Shown piece by piece: positions 9,277 to 18,207 of a stretch of 64,000 nucleotides of DNA; positions within the stretch are counted from its first letter, which is position 1; the number at the start of each line of letters is the position of its first letter. The stretch comes from Myxococcales bacterium. GTDB lineage: Bacteria > Myxococcota_A > Bradymonadia > UBA7976 > UBA1532. The notes beneath the pieces were generated by a model. That model was given only the letters and a program-made list of their open reading frames with translations. It made no database searches and was not told the DNA's origin. Position numbers and translations under genes: made by a program. The stretch covers positions 62,001 to 126,000 of the forward strand of contig JACKDP010000007.1 in assembly GCA_020633435.1 (NCBI GenBank), in the 5' to 3' direction.

Positions 9277-9305
9277 ACGCTACGCTGGAGGGGGCAGAGT
9301 GTCAA
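9277..9305 (-). promoter_or_regulatory. Predicted sigma-70-type promoter of the FrzS-like/deoA/nupC run
   Basis: Minus-strand TTGACA (9300-9305) is perfect and TAGCGT (9277-9282) follows after exactly 17 bases, giving a leader of about 30 bases before the GTG. The -10 overlaps the stop codon of the methyltransferase gene. This gives the downstream genes a start independent of the TetR gene. Confidence 0.6.
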
Positions 9306-10047
9306 TTACGGGACCCGCCGCGTCGGCGTGGGTGGCGACCACCACGAGGCGGTCCCCGTCGTCGAGGGGAGACTCGTCCAGCTCGCCGAAGCAGGCCACG
9401 AGCCGCAGGCCGGCCCGGGCCAGCAGGTCGGGCAGGACCTCGGGGCTCAGGTAGTGGTGCTGGATGGTGTAGGTGTGGGTGGTCGAGCGCCCGCGCGGCC
9501 CGCGAATCCGGTGGACGTAGGTGACGGCGCAGTCGCGGGTGGCCGGCTGGTGGCGATCCTGCTCGAAGACCTCGACGCGGCGGGGGCCGTCGTAGAGCGT
9601 GGTGAGCCACTCGGGGGCCTCGTCGTCCGTGAGATCCTCGGGGTCCATCGAGACGAGGTAGCCATCGAAGAGGACGAGGCCGTCGGGGGCCAGGTGGCGG
9701 GCGGCGTTGGCCAGGACGGCCACCGCGCCGGCGTCGTCCGGGGCGCAGTAGAGGCTGTTGTACGGCAGGATCACGCGGTCGAAGCGGTCGGGCAGGCGGA
9801 CGGCGGCCATGTCGGCCTCGATGACGGTGGCGCCTGGGACGCGGGCGCGGGCCAGGGCGCACATGCCGGCGTGGGCGTCGACGCCCGTGACCACCCGGCC
9901 GTCGGCCGCCAGGGGCGCGAGCAGGCGGCCGGACCCGCAGCCGAGCTCGAGGACGGTGCGGGCGTCGGCGCACCACCGGCGGTAGAAGGCCACGTCGCCG
10001 GGGTTGCCGGTGTGGAGGAGGCCGTAGAGGTGGGCGTCGAAGTCCAT
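9280..10047 (-). CDS. Class I SAM-dependent methyltransferase
   Basis: The 255-residue protein shows the Rossmann methyltransferase motifs: motif I VLELGCGSGRLLAPLA at about residue 32, the acidic ribose-binding end of strand 2 (VVTGVDAHAGM), and the DRVILPYNSLY strand 4 region. The substrate is unknown; the C-terminal half resembles small-molecule methyltransferases (the PF13649/PF08241 group) and not RNA enzymes. No good ribosome site precedes the ATG, but it lies only 31 bases after the TetR stop and is probably read from the TetR promoter. That arrangement suggests that the regulator controls this enzyme. Confidence 0.85.
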   Translation of the reverse strand: MDFDAHLYGLLHTGNPGDVAFYRRWCADARTVLELGCGSGRLLAPLAADGRVVTGVDAHAGMCALARARVPGATVIEADMAAVRLPDRFDRVILPYNSLYCAPDDAGAVAVLANAARHLAPDGLVLFDGYLVSMDPEDLTDDEAPEWLTTLYDGPRRVEVFEQDRHQPATRDCAVTYVHRIRGPRGRSTTHTYTIQHHYLSPEVLPDLLARAGLRLVACFGELDESPLDDGDRLVVVATHADAAGPVIDTLPPPA

Positions 10048-10078
10048 CCGCGCACGGTGCCGATCCAGCGGCGGAAGT

Positions 10079-10645
10079 TCAACGGGCGCGCAGGCCGTCC
10101 AGCAGCAGGCGGTGCAGGCGGGCGGCGCGCTCGCGCACGTCGGGCGAGCGGCGCTTGCAGAGCAGGGGCGGGGAGAGGGTGGCGCAGGCGGCCAGCAGCG
10201 TCTCGGCCTGGGTGGCGGGATCGCCGGCCAGGGTGCCGCGCTCGACGCCGTCGGCGATGACCTGGGCCACGAGCCGCTGCTCGGTGGCCGTGAACTCGCG
10301 CCAGGCCGCCTCCACCGCCGGGCAGTAGCAGTGCAGGAGCTCCGAGGCGTGGTCCCCGTCGTCGGCGAGGCGCAGGAAGGCCTCCAGGCGCGCCGCCAGC
10401 ATGGCCCCGAGGCGGCAGGCGGCGTCCTGCTCGGCGGCGGCGGCGGCGCGCATGGCGTCGAGGACGTGGTGGTAGCGGTGGGAGGACAGGGCCACCAGGA
10501 TCTCGTCCTTGGACTTGAACTCGAGGTAGACGCTGCCCACGCCGACGCCCGCCTCGCGGGCGATGTCGGCCACCGTCGTCTTGCCCGGCCCGTAGCGCAG
10601 GAGCAGGCGCTTCGCGGCCTCGAGGATCTGGTGCTGGCGCTCCAC
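10079..10645 (-). CDS. TetR/AcrR-family transcriptional regulator
   Basis: The 188-residue protein has the TetR helix-turn-helix at residues 8-52, with TTVADIAREAGVGVGSVY as the recognition region and the conserved KDEIL after it. The C-terminal ligand domain is helical and not assignable, though it carries two cysteines in LLHCYCPAVE. These proteins are usually repressors released by a small ligand. The start is GTG with AGGAG 14 bases upstream. It heads the run of methyltransferase, FrzS-like and nucleoside genes. A promoter with an 8+8 inverted repeat across its -35 lies at 10694-10733, consistent with autorepression. Confidence 0.9.
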   Translation of the reverse strand: MERQHQILEAAKRLLLRYGPGKTTVADIAREAGVGVGSVYLEFKSKDEILVALSSHRYHHVLDAMRAAAAAEQDAACRLGAMLAARLEAFLRLADDGDHASELLHCYCPAVEAAWREFTATEQRLVAQVIADGVERGTLAGDPATQAETLLAACATLSPPLLCKRRSPDVRERAARLHRLLLDGLRAR

Positions 10646-10693
10646 GCCGGGGTCGTCTCCTGCTGGGGGGCCGCCCTGGGCGACCGCCCCCTC

Positions 10694-10722
10694 CGTCTAC
10701 TCTGCCCGCGGCCCCGGTTCAA
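10694..10722 (-). promoter_or_regulatory. Predicted promoter of the TetR gene
   Basis: Minus-strand TTGAAC (10717-10722) and TAGACG (10694-10699) are 17 bases apart. The -35 is inside a perfect inverted repeat (10710-10733), so a bound repressor would cover it. Confidence 0.45.
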
Positions 10723-10733
10723 TCCCCGGGGCC
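10710..10733. repeat. Perfect 8-base inverted repeat, possible TetR operator or terminator stem
   Basis: GGCCCCGG and CCGGGGCC flank an eight-base spacer. The repeat overlaps the predicted -35 of the TetR gene and begins eight bases after the stop of the 161-residue membrane protein. With no following U-run it is a poor intrinsic terminator, so an operator is the better reading. Confidence 0.4.
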
Positions 10734-10741
10734 CATGGGCC

Positions 10742-11227
10742 TCAGCCGAGCTGCGTCCAGAGCTTGAAGCCGATGCCGCCCAGGGCGAGCAGGAAGCCCA
10801 GCAGCAGCAGGGTGTAGAGGATGCCGAAGAGGCCCCGCAGCGAGATCAGCGCGTCGATGAGGTGGGTGATGTCGCGGCCGGCCGAGTCCACGATGCGGCG
10901 GAACGCGGCGGCGGAGCGGCGCACGTACACCCCGCTGATGAGCAGGATGAGGGCCTGCAGCGCGCCGGCGAGGGTGCCGAAGTAGAGCTGCTCGCGGTTG
11001 CCCTTCGCGTAGGTGGTGTACTGGAGGAACGCGTCGCGCACCTCCGGGGCCACGGCGTCGGGGATGCTGGGCATCTCGCCCAGCAGCGGCAGGAAGCCCA
11101 CCACCGCCATGATGGCCACGCCGAGGCCGATGAGGATGAGGAAGAGCCCCACGACGCTCATCTTGCCGGCGAGGTTCCCGATGATGCGGTTCTGATCGCC
11201 GCTGAACTCATACTGTGCGCCACTCAT
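10742..11227 (-). CDS. Hypothetical inner-membrane protein
   Basis: The 161-residue protein has three clear hydrophobic helices: MSVVGLFLILIGLGVAIMAV near residue 23, GTLAGALQALILLISGVYV near 84, and LFGILYTLLLLGFLLALGGI near 134. The soluble N-terminus (SGAQYEFSGDQNRIIGNLA) resembles small myxobacterial membrane proteins, but I do not know a function. The ATG follows AGGAGGCATCCAGC, a strong ribosome site, so the start is secure. It is transcribed towards the TetR gene; the preceding gene on the same strand lies 66 bases upstream. Confidence 0.8.
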   Translation of the reverse strand: MSGAQYEFSGDQNRIIGNLAGKMSVVGLFLILIGLGVAIMAVVGFLPLLGEMPSIPDAVAPEVRDAFLQYTTYAKGNREQLYFGTLAGALQALILLISGVYVRRSAAAFRRIVDSAGRDITHLIDALISLRGLFGILYTLLLLGFLLALGGIGFKLWTQLG

Positions 11228-11293
11228 GCTGGATGCCTCCTGTGCAGCGCGCGCAGCATGGCACGGCCCCGGGGGCCTGGGAAGCCGCCGCCG

Positions 11294-12100
11294 TCAGGGG
11301 GCCGCTTCGGCCGCGGCGCAGGCGGCCTCGACGAGGCCCTCGAGCCAGCGCCTCTCATGCAGGAACAGAGCGCGGTGCAGCCGCCGGGCCTCGGCGAACG
11401 CCTGGGCGAAGGCCCCGGCGTCGGGATCGAACGTCGGGCCCAGGTCGTCGGGGCTCGCGGGCCGGGGCAGGGCCTTCACGGCGGCCGCCATCGCCTCGCC
11501 CAGGGCCACCTCGGCGGCCCGGTGGACGCGCCGCACGAGCGCCTCCGTGCGGGCGTGCAGGGCCACGCTCAAGGCGGCCTCCAGCCCTGCCAGGGCCGCG
11601 GCCTCCCCGCCCATGGCGGCCAGGGGCGTGGCGATCTCGGCGCGCAGGGCCCGCAGCGCGAAGCGGGCGCGCTTGCCGTGGGTCTCCAGGAACTCGTGGA
11701 AGGGCGCCAGCAGCGTGCGCAGGCCGGTCTTGAGCGGCGCCCCCTTGCGGGTCTCCAGGGCGCCGGCCTGATCGAGCAGCTCGAAGGCGCGGCGCGCCGA
11801 GGGCAGGCGGTAGCGGGGCCGGAACGCCTGGCCGAAGGCCTCGTCGAGGCGCCCCTGGACGTGGGCCAGCTCGTCGGCGACGCGGGCGCGGCAGGCCGCC
11901 GCGAGGGCCCGACGCTCGTCCAGGGGGGCCGGGGGCGGCACGTCCAGGCCGGCGTCGAGGCGCTCGGCCAGCTCCACGCCGCCGCGCAGATCGATCAGAT
12001 CGGCGAGCACCGCGGGGCCGTCGGGCACCGGCGGCTCGTCGGCCAGGCTGGCGCGGAGCGCCTCGGCCAGGGGTCCGCTGCGGAAGAAGGAGAGCTGCAC
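11294..12100 (-). CDS. Hypothetical cytoplasmic protein, mostly helical
   Basis: The 268-residue product has no signal peptide or membrane helix. It is alanine- and arginine-rich and almost wholly helical by composition, with a KTGLRTLLAPFHEFLETHGKR segment in the middle. I do not recognise the family. The GTG start has AAGGCG about ten bases upstream; the frame is open further upstream but has no other start codon before it runs into the lipoprotein gene. It lies 46 bases behind that gene and probably shares its transcript. A GGCCCC/GGGGCC palindrome lies just after its stop at 11265-11277. Confidence 0.65.
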   Translation of the reverse strand: MQLSFFRSGPLAEALRASLADEPPVPDGPAVLADLIDLRGGVELAERLDAGLDVPPPAPLDERRALAAACRARVADELAHVQGRLDEAFGQAFRPRYRLPSARRAFELLDQAGALETRKGAPLKTGLRTLLAPFHEFLETHGKRARFALRALRAEIATPLAAMGGEAAALAGLEAALSVALHARTEALVRRVHRAAEVALGEAMAAAVKALPRPASPDDLGPTFDPDAGAFAQAFAEARRLHRALFLHERRWLEGLVEAACAAAEAAP

Positions 12101-12146
12101 GGCCGCCTTGTAGCGCCCCGGCCCCGGGATGTCGAGGCTCGGGGGA

Positions 12147-13927
12147 TCAGGGGGCCGGCGGGTTGGGATCCAGGTCGCCCAGGATGTGCAGGAAGACGCC
12201 GGCGGCCACGAAGCGCGGGTTGAGCAGGCCGAGGGGGGCCGCCGGCATGGGATCGGCGGCGTCCCCGCCGACGCCCTGGGCCAGCAGGGTGGGGAGCTGG
12301 CCGATGATGCCGCCGATGAGGCCCTCCAGCACCGGCTCGTTGACGGGGCCGCGGGGCGTCTCGGCCACGTCCACGTGCTGGGCGAAGTCGATCTTCGGCT
12401 GGAGCTGCCCGGCCTCGTCGGGCTCCAGGCCCACGTCCACGTCCATGTGCACGGCGAGCGTCACCAGCGACTCGTTGGCCGTCGCCAGCTCGAGCAGGAA
12501 GTCGGCCATGGTGATGCGCAGGGGGCGCTCGCCCGGCTGGAGCGTGCAGTAGGGCGCCAGCAGGCCGCGGGTGCGGATGATCAGCGGCTCGGCGGGGGAG
12601 ATGCCCCGCCCGCGGCGCCGAGGGCCCCGGCCAGCAGGCCGGCCGTCAGGGGCACCCCCAGATCGGGCCCCTCGCCGCCCTCGCCGCCCAGCGCCAGGTC
12701 GAGCGCGCCGGCCGCCCAGACCGCGTGCAGGATGCGGTTCACGAAGTCGGCGGCCAGGGCCACATCCATATGGGCCGGATCCACGGGCGCGTCCACGCCG
12801 CCCACGGGCCGGGCCGCCTTGCCCGGGTAGACCGAGACCTGGGGCGTCGCCGACGCCGACAGGGCCAGGTGCATGGCCGACGGATCGATGCGCACCTGGT
12901 CGATGGCCATCGCCAGATCCACTTTCTTTCCGAGCAGATCCAGCTCCTGGTTGAGCGCCGCGGGGTCGAAGAGGTTGGGGACGACCATGTCGTTGAGGGT
13001 GTCGGCCAGCAGATCCTCGGCCATGTCGCGGACGGTCCCCTCGAACCAGTCCTCCACCTCGCCCGGCACGTTGTTGATGTTGTAGCTGAAGTTCTGGAGG
13101 TCGGCGCGGGCCCCCTCGACCACCAGCGACATGCTGCCGTTGCCGTCGGGCACCAGCCGCACGCGGGCGGTGATGCGGGCCGGGTTGGCGCGCATGGAGC
13201 CGCGCACGTCGATCTCGAAGATGATGCGGACGGACGACTCGATCTCGATGTAGAGGTCGTAGATGGACAGCTCCAGGTCCAGGGCGTCCTGCCCGGGGCG
13301 GAGCTGCAGATCGATGCGGCCGTAGGTGAGCTGGCGCACGCGGGTGTCGCCGCCGCCGCCATCCACCAGGCCGCCCAGATCGGCGGCCCCCGCGAACGAC
13401 GAGGCGAGCTGGCTGATGACCTGGAAGCCGGCGGCGCTGATGCCCACGTCGGCGGCCGAGGGCACCGGCGTGGCCGGATCCTGGTCGGCGTTGATCATCG
13501 CGGCGCGGTGGTCGGCGCTCCGGACGTCGCCGTCCTCCAGCTCCGTGACGATGACCGCCAGGCCGTCCTCGACGGGCACGTCCACCGTGAAGGCGTGGTC
13601 GGCGGTGAGGGTGGCCGCCTGGCCGGCGACCTGCACGCGCGGGGCGGTGCCGTTCTCGACGCGGCCCTGCACGCGCAGGGTGTTGCCGAGGACGCGGGCG
13701 CCGCGGGGCGGGGCGGTGACGACGAGCACGGCCGCCGGGCGGGCCGGCGGGGGCGTGACGTCGTCGGGGCCGTCCGGGGTGGGCGTGGTGGGGGGGGCGT
13801 CGGGGGCGACCTGCTGGTCGGGGCCCTTGACCGGCGTGACCGGCTCCGGGGCGTCGCCCGTCGCGCGCAGCGTCGCCGGCTCGCACCCGAGGGTGACCAG
13901 CAGCAGGACCCAGGCCAGTCGCCTCAT
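12147..13927 (-). CDS. Lipoprotein with Ig-like domain and possible lipid-binding (TULIP-like) region, one frameshift
   Basis: The N-terminus MRRLAWVLLLVTLGC is a lipoprotein signal. Residues about 60-145 fit a bacterial Ig-like beta-sandwich (PPRGARVLGNTLRVQGRVEN pattern). The middle 250 residues alternate amphipathic strands with a helix (VEDWFEGTVRDMAEDLLADT) in a way that recalls BPI/TULIP lipid-binding folds; this is a weak inference. At about 12604 the frame changes: the sequence has four G where five would join GGISPAEPLII to the preceding part. With that base restored, the protein continues to the stop. The start has GGAGGGG upstream and a good promoter (13968-13996). Confidence 0.65.
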
Positions 13928-13967
13928 CACCCCTCCCCCTCGGGCGGCCGCGCCGCGCCGTCCGGCC

Positions 13968-13996
13968 ATCATAGTGGCACGGCGCCCGGGAATCGA
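13968..13996 (-). promoter_or_regulatory. Predicted promoter of the Ig-like lipoprotein gene
   Basis: Minus-strand TCGATT (13991-13996), a 17-base spacer and TATGAT (13968-13973, five of six consensus) lie about 40 bases before the ATG. This is the best -10 seen in the window. Confidence 0.5.
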
Positions 13997-14012
13997 GGCG
14001 ACGTCGCGGGCC

Positions 14013-17000
14013 TCAGCCCACCGCCCGCCGGCGGCGCCGCCGCAGCAGGGCCAGCGCGGCCAGCAGCAGCAGCTCCCCCGCCGGGGCGTCCGTCGCCGTG
14101 CAGCCCGCGCAGCCGCCGCCGCCGCCGCCGCACTCGCACTCGGGGGCCCCGCCGTCCTCGCAGGTGCAGGCCCCGCCGTCGGTGGGATCGGGCACCGCGG
14201 CGTCCACGCCGGCGTCGGCCGGCGCCCGCTCGACGCGGCAGGTCGCCCCGCAGCCATCCCCCGGCGTCGTGTTGCCGTCATCGCAGGCCTCGCCGACCTG
14301 CAGGGTGCCGTCGCCGCAGACCCCGGCGAAGCGGCAGTCCGGCCCGCAGCCCTGGCGGTCGTCGGCGACGCCCGGATCGCAGTCCTCCCCGCGCTCCAGC
14401 ACCCCGTTGCCGCAGACCGTGGCCTCGAGCTGGCAGAGCACGTCGCAGCCGTCGCCCTCGTCGCGCCCGCCGTCGTCGCAGGCCTCGCCCTCGTCGAGCA
14501 CGCCGTTGCCGCAGGTGCGGTTCAGGTCGGCGATGTCCGGCGCCCGGCGGCAGGCGTCGCAGCCATCATCGGGGACGTCGTTGCCGTCGTCGCACTGCTC
14601 GCCGACCTCGTGGACGCCGTTGCCGCACTCCGCCTGCTCGACGCGGCAGTCGGCGTCGCAGCCGTCGCCATTGTCGCGGTCGCCGTCGTCGCAGCCCTCG
14701 CCCGGCTGCTGCACGCCGTCGCCGCAGCCCTCCTCGGCGCAGGTGGGCGAGCAGCCGTCGCCGGGGAGGTGGTTGCCGTCGTCGCAGCGCTCGCCCGGAT
14801 CGACGCGCCCGTCGCCGCAGGCCGCCGGATCCTCCAGGCGGCAGGTGGCGTCGCAGCCATCGCCCGCGTCCCGGTTGCCGTCGTCGCAGGCCTCGCCGCG
14901 CCCGACCACGCCGTCGCCGCAGGCCCCCGGGTTCTCCAGCAGGCAGGCCTTGGAGCAGCCGTCGCCGTCCGAGGCGTTGCCGTCGTCGCACTCCTCGCCG
15001 GGGCCGGGCCGCCCGTCGCCGCAGGCGTCCAGCTCGCAGGCCGTGCAGCCGTCGCCCGCCACGTCGTTGCCGTCGTCGCACGCCTCGCCCGGCCCCACGG
15101 CGCCATCGCCGCAGATCTCGACGACGCAGGTGGCCGTGCAGCCATCGCCCCCGACCTGGTTGCCGTCGTCGCAGGCCTCGACGCCGGCCTGGACGAGCCC
15201 GTCGCCGCAGCGCGCCCGGCGGCAGCCCGTCCGGCAGGCGCCGGTGTCGGCGTTGGCCTCGCCCTCGTCGCACTCCTCGCCCGGGCCGACGACGCCATCA
15301 CCGCAAATCTCCAGTTGGCACGCGGGGTTGCAGCCGTCGCCCGCCGCGTCGTTGCCGTCGTCGCAGCCCTCGCCGGCCTGCACCACGCCGTCGCCGCACC
15401 GCTCCGTCAGGCAGACCGCGCTGCACCCGTCGCCGTCCTGGCGGCCGCCGTCATCGCACTCCTCGCCCCGATCGGCCTCCACCAGGCCGTTGCCGCAGAG
15501 CTCGGCGTCGACGAGCTGGCAGCCGGCGCACCAGGCCACCGGCGCGTCGCAGGCCTCGCCCGCCCCCTGCTGCAGGAAGCCATCGCCGCAGCGCGCGGGC
15601 TGGCAGGCGTTGGTGCAGGCGTCCAGGTTCGAGGCGTTGCCGTCGTCGCAGGCCTCGGCCACCCCGCCGCCCGGCGCCCGCGCGTCGAACGCCGCCGGCC
15701 CCGCGCCGGTGGCCACGTCGGTGGGGTCGCGCGTCCGCGGGGCGAAGCGCTCGATGGTGAACGTCGCGTCCTGCAGATCCAGCCCGTCCAGGCCCGTCCC
15801 CCCCCGCCGCCGGGCCGCCCGGCCCGCCATGGCGAAGGTGTAGGTGCTCTGCCGGTCGCCCCCGTCAGCGGCGTCGTCGAGACGTCCACGGGCCCGTCGC
15901 CGGCCAGCGTCAGCGTCCACGTCCGCCCGCCAGCAGCGGGGCCACCACGCGGCTCAGCTCCTCGTCGCCCCGGAAACTCGATGGCCACGGGCCCCGACGT
16001 CACCTCGTCGCCCAGCGTCGACGCGATGTCGAAGGCCACCTGGAACGTGATGCGCTGCCCGGCCGCGGTGTCCAGCGCCGGCGTCTCGCCGCGGCTGCTG
16101 ATGACGGAGAACTCGCCGTTCAGGCAGACCTCATGGCCCAGGCAGCCCCCGCAGTCCTCCACCGCCGGATCGCAGACCCGCACGAAGCCGTCGCCGCAGC
16201 GCGCCGCCGTGCAGTCGTTCAGGCAGGCGTCGGTCTGCACGTCGTTGCCGTCGTCGCAGGCCTCGTTGGCCTGGACGATGCCGTCGCCGCAGCGCTCTAC
16301 CTGGCACGTCGCGCTGCACCCGTCGTCGTCTTCCAGGTTGCCGTCGTCGCAGGCCTCGGCGCCGACCTGCGCGCCGTCGCCGCAGATCTCGCGCTCGCAG
16401 CTCGCCGAGCAGCCATCGCCGTCGGCCTGGTTGCCGTCGTCGCACGCCTCGCCGAGCTGGAGCTGGCCGTTGCCGCACGCCGGGGTGAGCAGGGCGTACA
16501 GCCCGCGGCAGGCGTCCAGCGTCACCAGCATCTCGGCCTTGGACTGCGCGTCGGAGGTGGCCTTGCCCGCGGCCCAGCAGAAGGCCACCGTGCGCTGATC
16601 CCCCGGCATGAGCGGGCCGCCCAGGGCCAGGGAGATGGCGCCCTGCTTCTCGCTCTTCCCGACGGCGTCGTCGTGGTCGCCGCTGACGTCCGGGTGCCCG
16701 AGGAAGAACTTCATGCGGTTCGTCTCGATGCTGTTGGCCGACTGGGACAGGCTCAGGTTCTTGTCGAGGTTGTAGTTCACCGGCACGAAGACGCCGGGGC
16801 CGGGGGCTGCGTTGATGGCCGGGGCCGAGGCGAACCAGTAGTGCTGCACCGGCTCCCGGACGGGGTCGTTGTCGTAGACCATGACCGCGAACCGGGCGGG
16901 ATCGAACTCCGTGGACGTGTCGCGGGACAGGGGCGGCATGTCGAAGTCGCTGATCATCGCCACCTGGACGAGGGGCAGCAGGCGCCGGGTGTCGTTGACG

Positions 17001-17866
17001 ATGGTGTAGACGACGAGCGCCGCGTTCTGCCCGCTGACCACGTAGGAGCGGGCGCGCACCGTCAGGTTGGTCTTGATGCCGTGGAAGTGCACCGGCGCGA
17101 GGGCGTCGTCGTCGTCCCCCGAGATCTCGAAGGTGCCCGGCAGCCCCGGGATGTTCGACAGGAGCGACTCGACCTGGCTGCGCACGGCCTCGGGGACGTT
17201 CTGCGTCGCCATGGCCATGATGAGCTCGCGCAGGTTGTAGGTGGCCACGCCCGAGTTGTCGCGGCGGGGGTCGTTGGGGTTGTCGAAGTCGGCGCGGTAG
17301 GCGCTGTCCAGGCGGAAGCCCACCTGCTCGACCAGGGTGTCGAAGTCGATGGACTCGAAGTCGAAGTCCAGGCTGGTGATCGACTGCAGCGACCGCAGCC
17401 GCGCGACGATGGGCTGCACCCGCGCGACGATGCGCTGCACCTCGGCCACGAAGCCCGCGAGGTCCTGGCCAGCCAGGTTGGGCCGCAGGTCGCGGGCGAG
17501 CTGCTCGGGATCCTCGGCGGCCAGGGCCTCCAGCGTCGTGACGAGCTGGGCCGTCGTGAGCACGTCGTCGGGGCTCACCCCCAGCAGCTCCAGCTCGTCG
17601 AAGTCGATGCCGACGTCGGCGGCCATGACCGCGAGGGAGCAGTGCGGGCAGAAGTCCCAGGCGCTCGGGTTGCCGGGCTCGGGATCGAGGGTGAACCCGT
17701 AGGCCACCCCCTGCCCGCCGCGGTCGTCCATCAGGAAGACGCGGCGCTCATCATCCTTGAAGTGGCAGTCGATGTGGCCCTGGTACAGAGCCTTCTCGGG
17801 ACAGACCTCCTGGGCGCCGACGGGCAGCGCGGGCAGGAGCAGGACCAGCAGCCAGAGCAGACGCAT
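14013..17866 (-). CDS. Giant secreted Cys-rich repeat protein (DUF4215-type) with MYXO-CTERM-like anchor, apparent frameshifts
   Basis: The product has a signal peptide (MRLLWLLVLLLPALPVGA), about 440 residues of unrecognised ectodomain, then some 18 repeats of the form CGDG-x4-GE-x-CDDGN-x3-GDGC-x3-C, the Myxococcus cysteine-rich (DUF4215) repeat. The Asp-rich loops probably bind calcium and the cysteines pair as disulphides. The tail (CAGCTATDAPAG, a Leu/Ala helix, then six Arg) is a MYXO-CTERM-like sorting signal that anchors proteins at the surface. Three single-base breaks at about 15974, 15925 and 15861 interrupt the frame between repeat blocks. Each is a one-base change in a short homopolymer, so sequencing error is likely. 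The ATG has CGGAGGTGTGCC upstream. Confidence 0.8.
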
Positions 17867-17939
17867 GGCACACCTCCGAGCGGATGTGGGTCACGGTACG
17901 CCCGGCGGGACCTGGGAAACAGAGGGACGCGCGCGGCCG

Positions 17940-18206
17940 CTACCGGAGCCCGAGTCCGCGCTTCAGCGCCTGCACGAGGGGGAGCTGGTGCTTCGCGCCC
18001 AGGTGGGCGACGCGGGCGCCATACACCACGCCGATGATGGCCGGCGCGACCATGAAGCCCGCCAGGAACGGCCGCGACAGCCCCTCCAGGTAGGGGCGCA
18101 CGAAGGTGAGCGCCAGCATGCTCAGCGCCGCCGAGACGGTGAAGGCGATGCCGAAGTAGATGAAGGCCAGGCTGGCCGTGGGGCGGGGGCGCTCGGGCGG
18201 CTGCAC
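17940..18206 (-). CDS. Small two-helix membrane protein downstream of IcmF
   Basis: The 88-residue protein has two hydrophobic helices (ASLAFIYFGIAFTVSAALSM and RPFLAGFMVAPAIIGVVYG) and a basic C-terminus. I do not recognise it. The GTG start follows the mutase stop by one base, so it is almost certainly co-translated with IcmF. A membrane role near acyl-CoA metabolism is speculation. Confidence 0.65.
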   Translation of the reverse strand: MQPPERPRPTASLAFIYFGIAFTVSAALSMLALTFVRPYLEGLSRPFLAGFMVAPAIIGVVYGARVAHLGAKHQLPLVQALKRGLGLR

Positions 18207-18207
18207 G

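Noticed and set aside
15316..15335. Sigma-54-like TGGCACG followed by TTGC
   Set aside because: The gap between GG and GC is 11 bases, not 10, and the site lies inside the Cys-rich repeat coding region.
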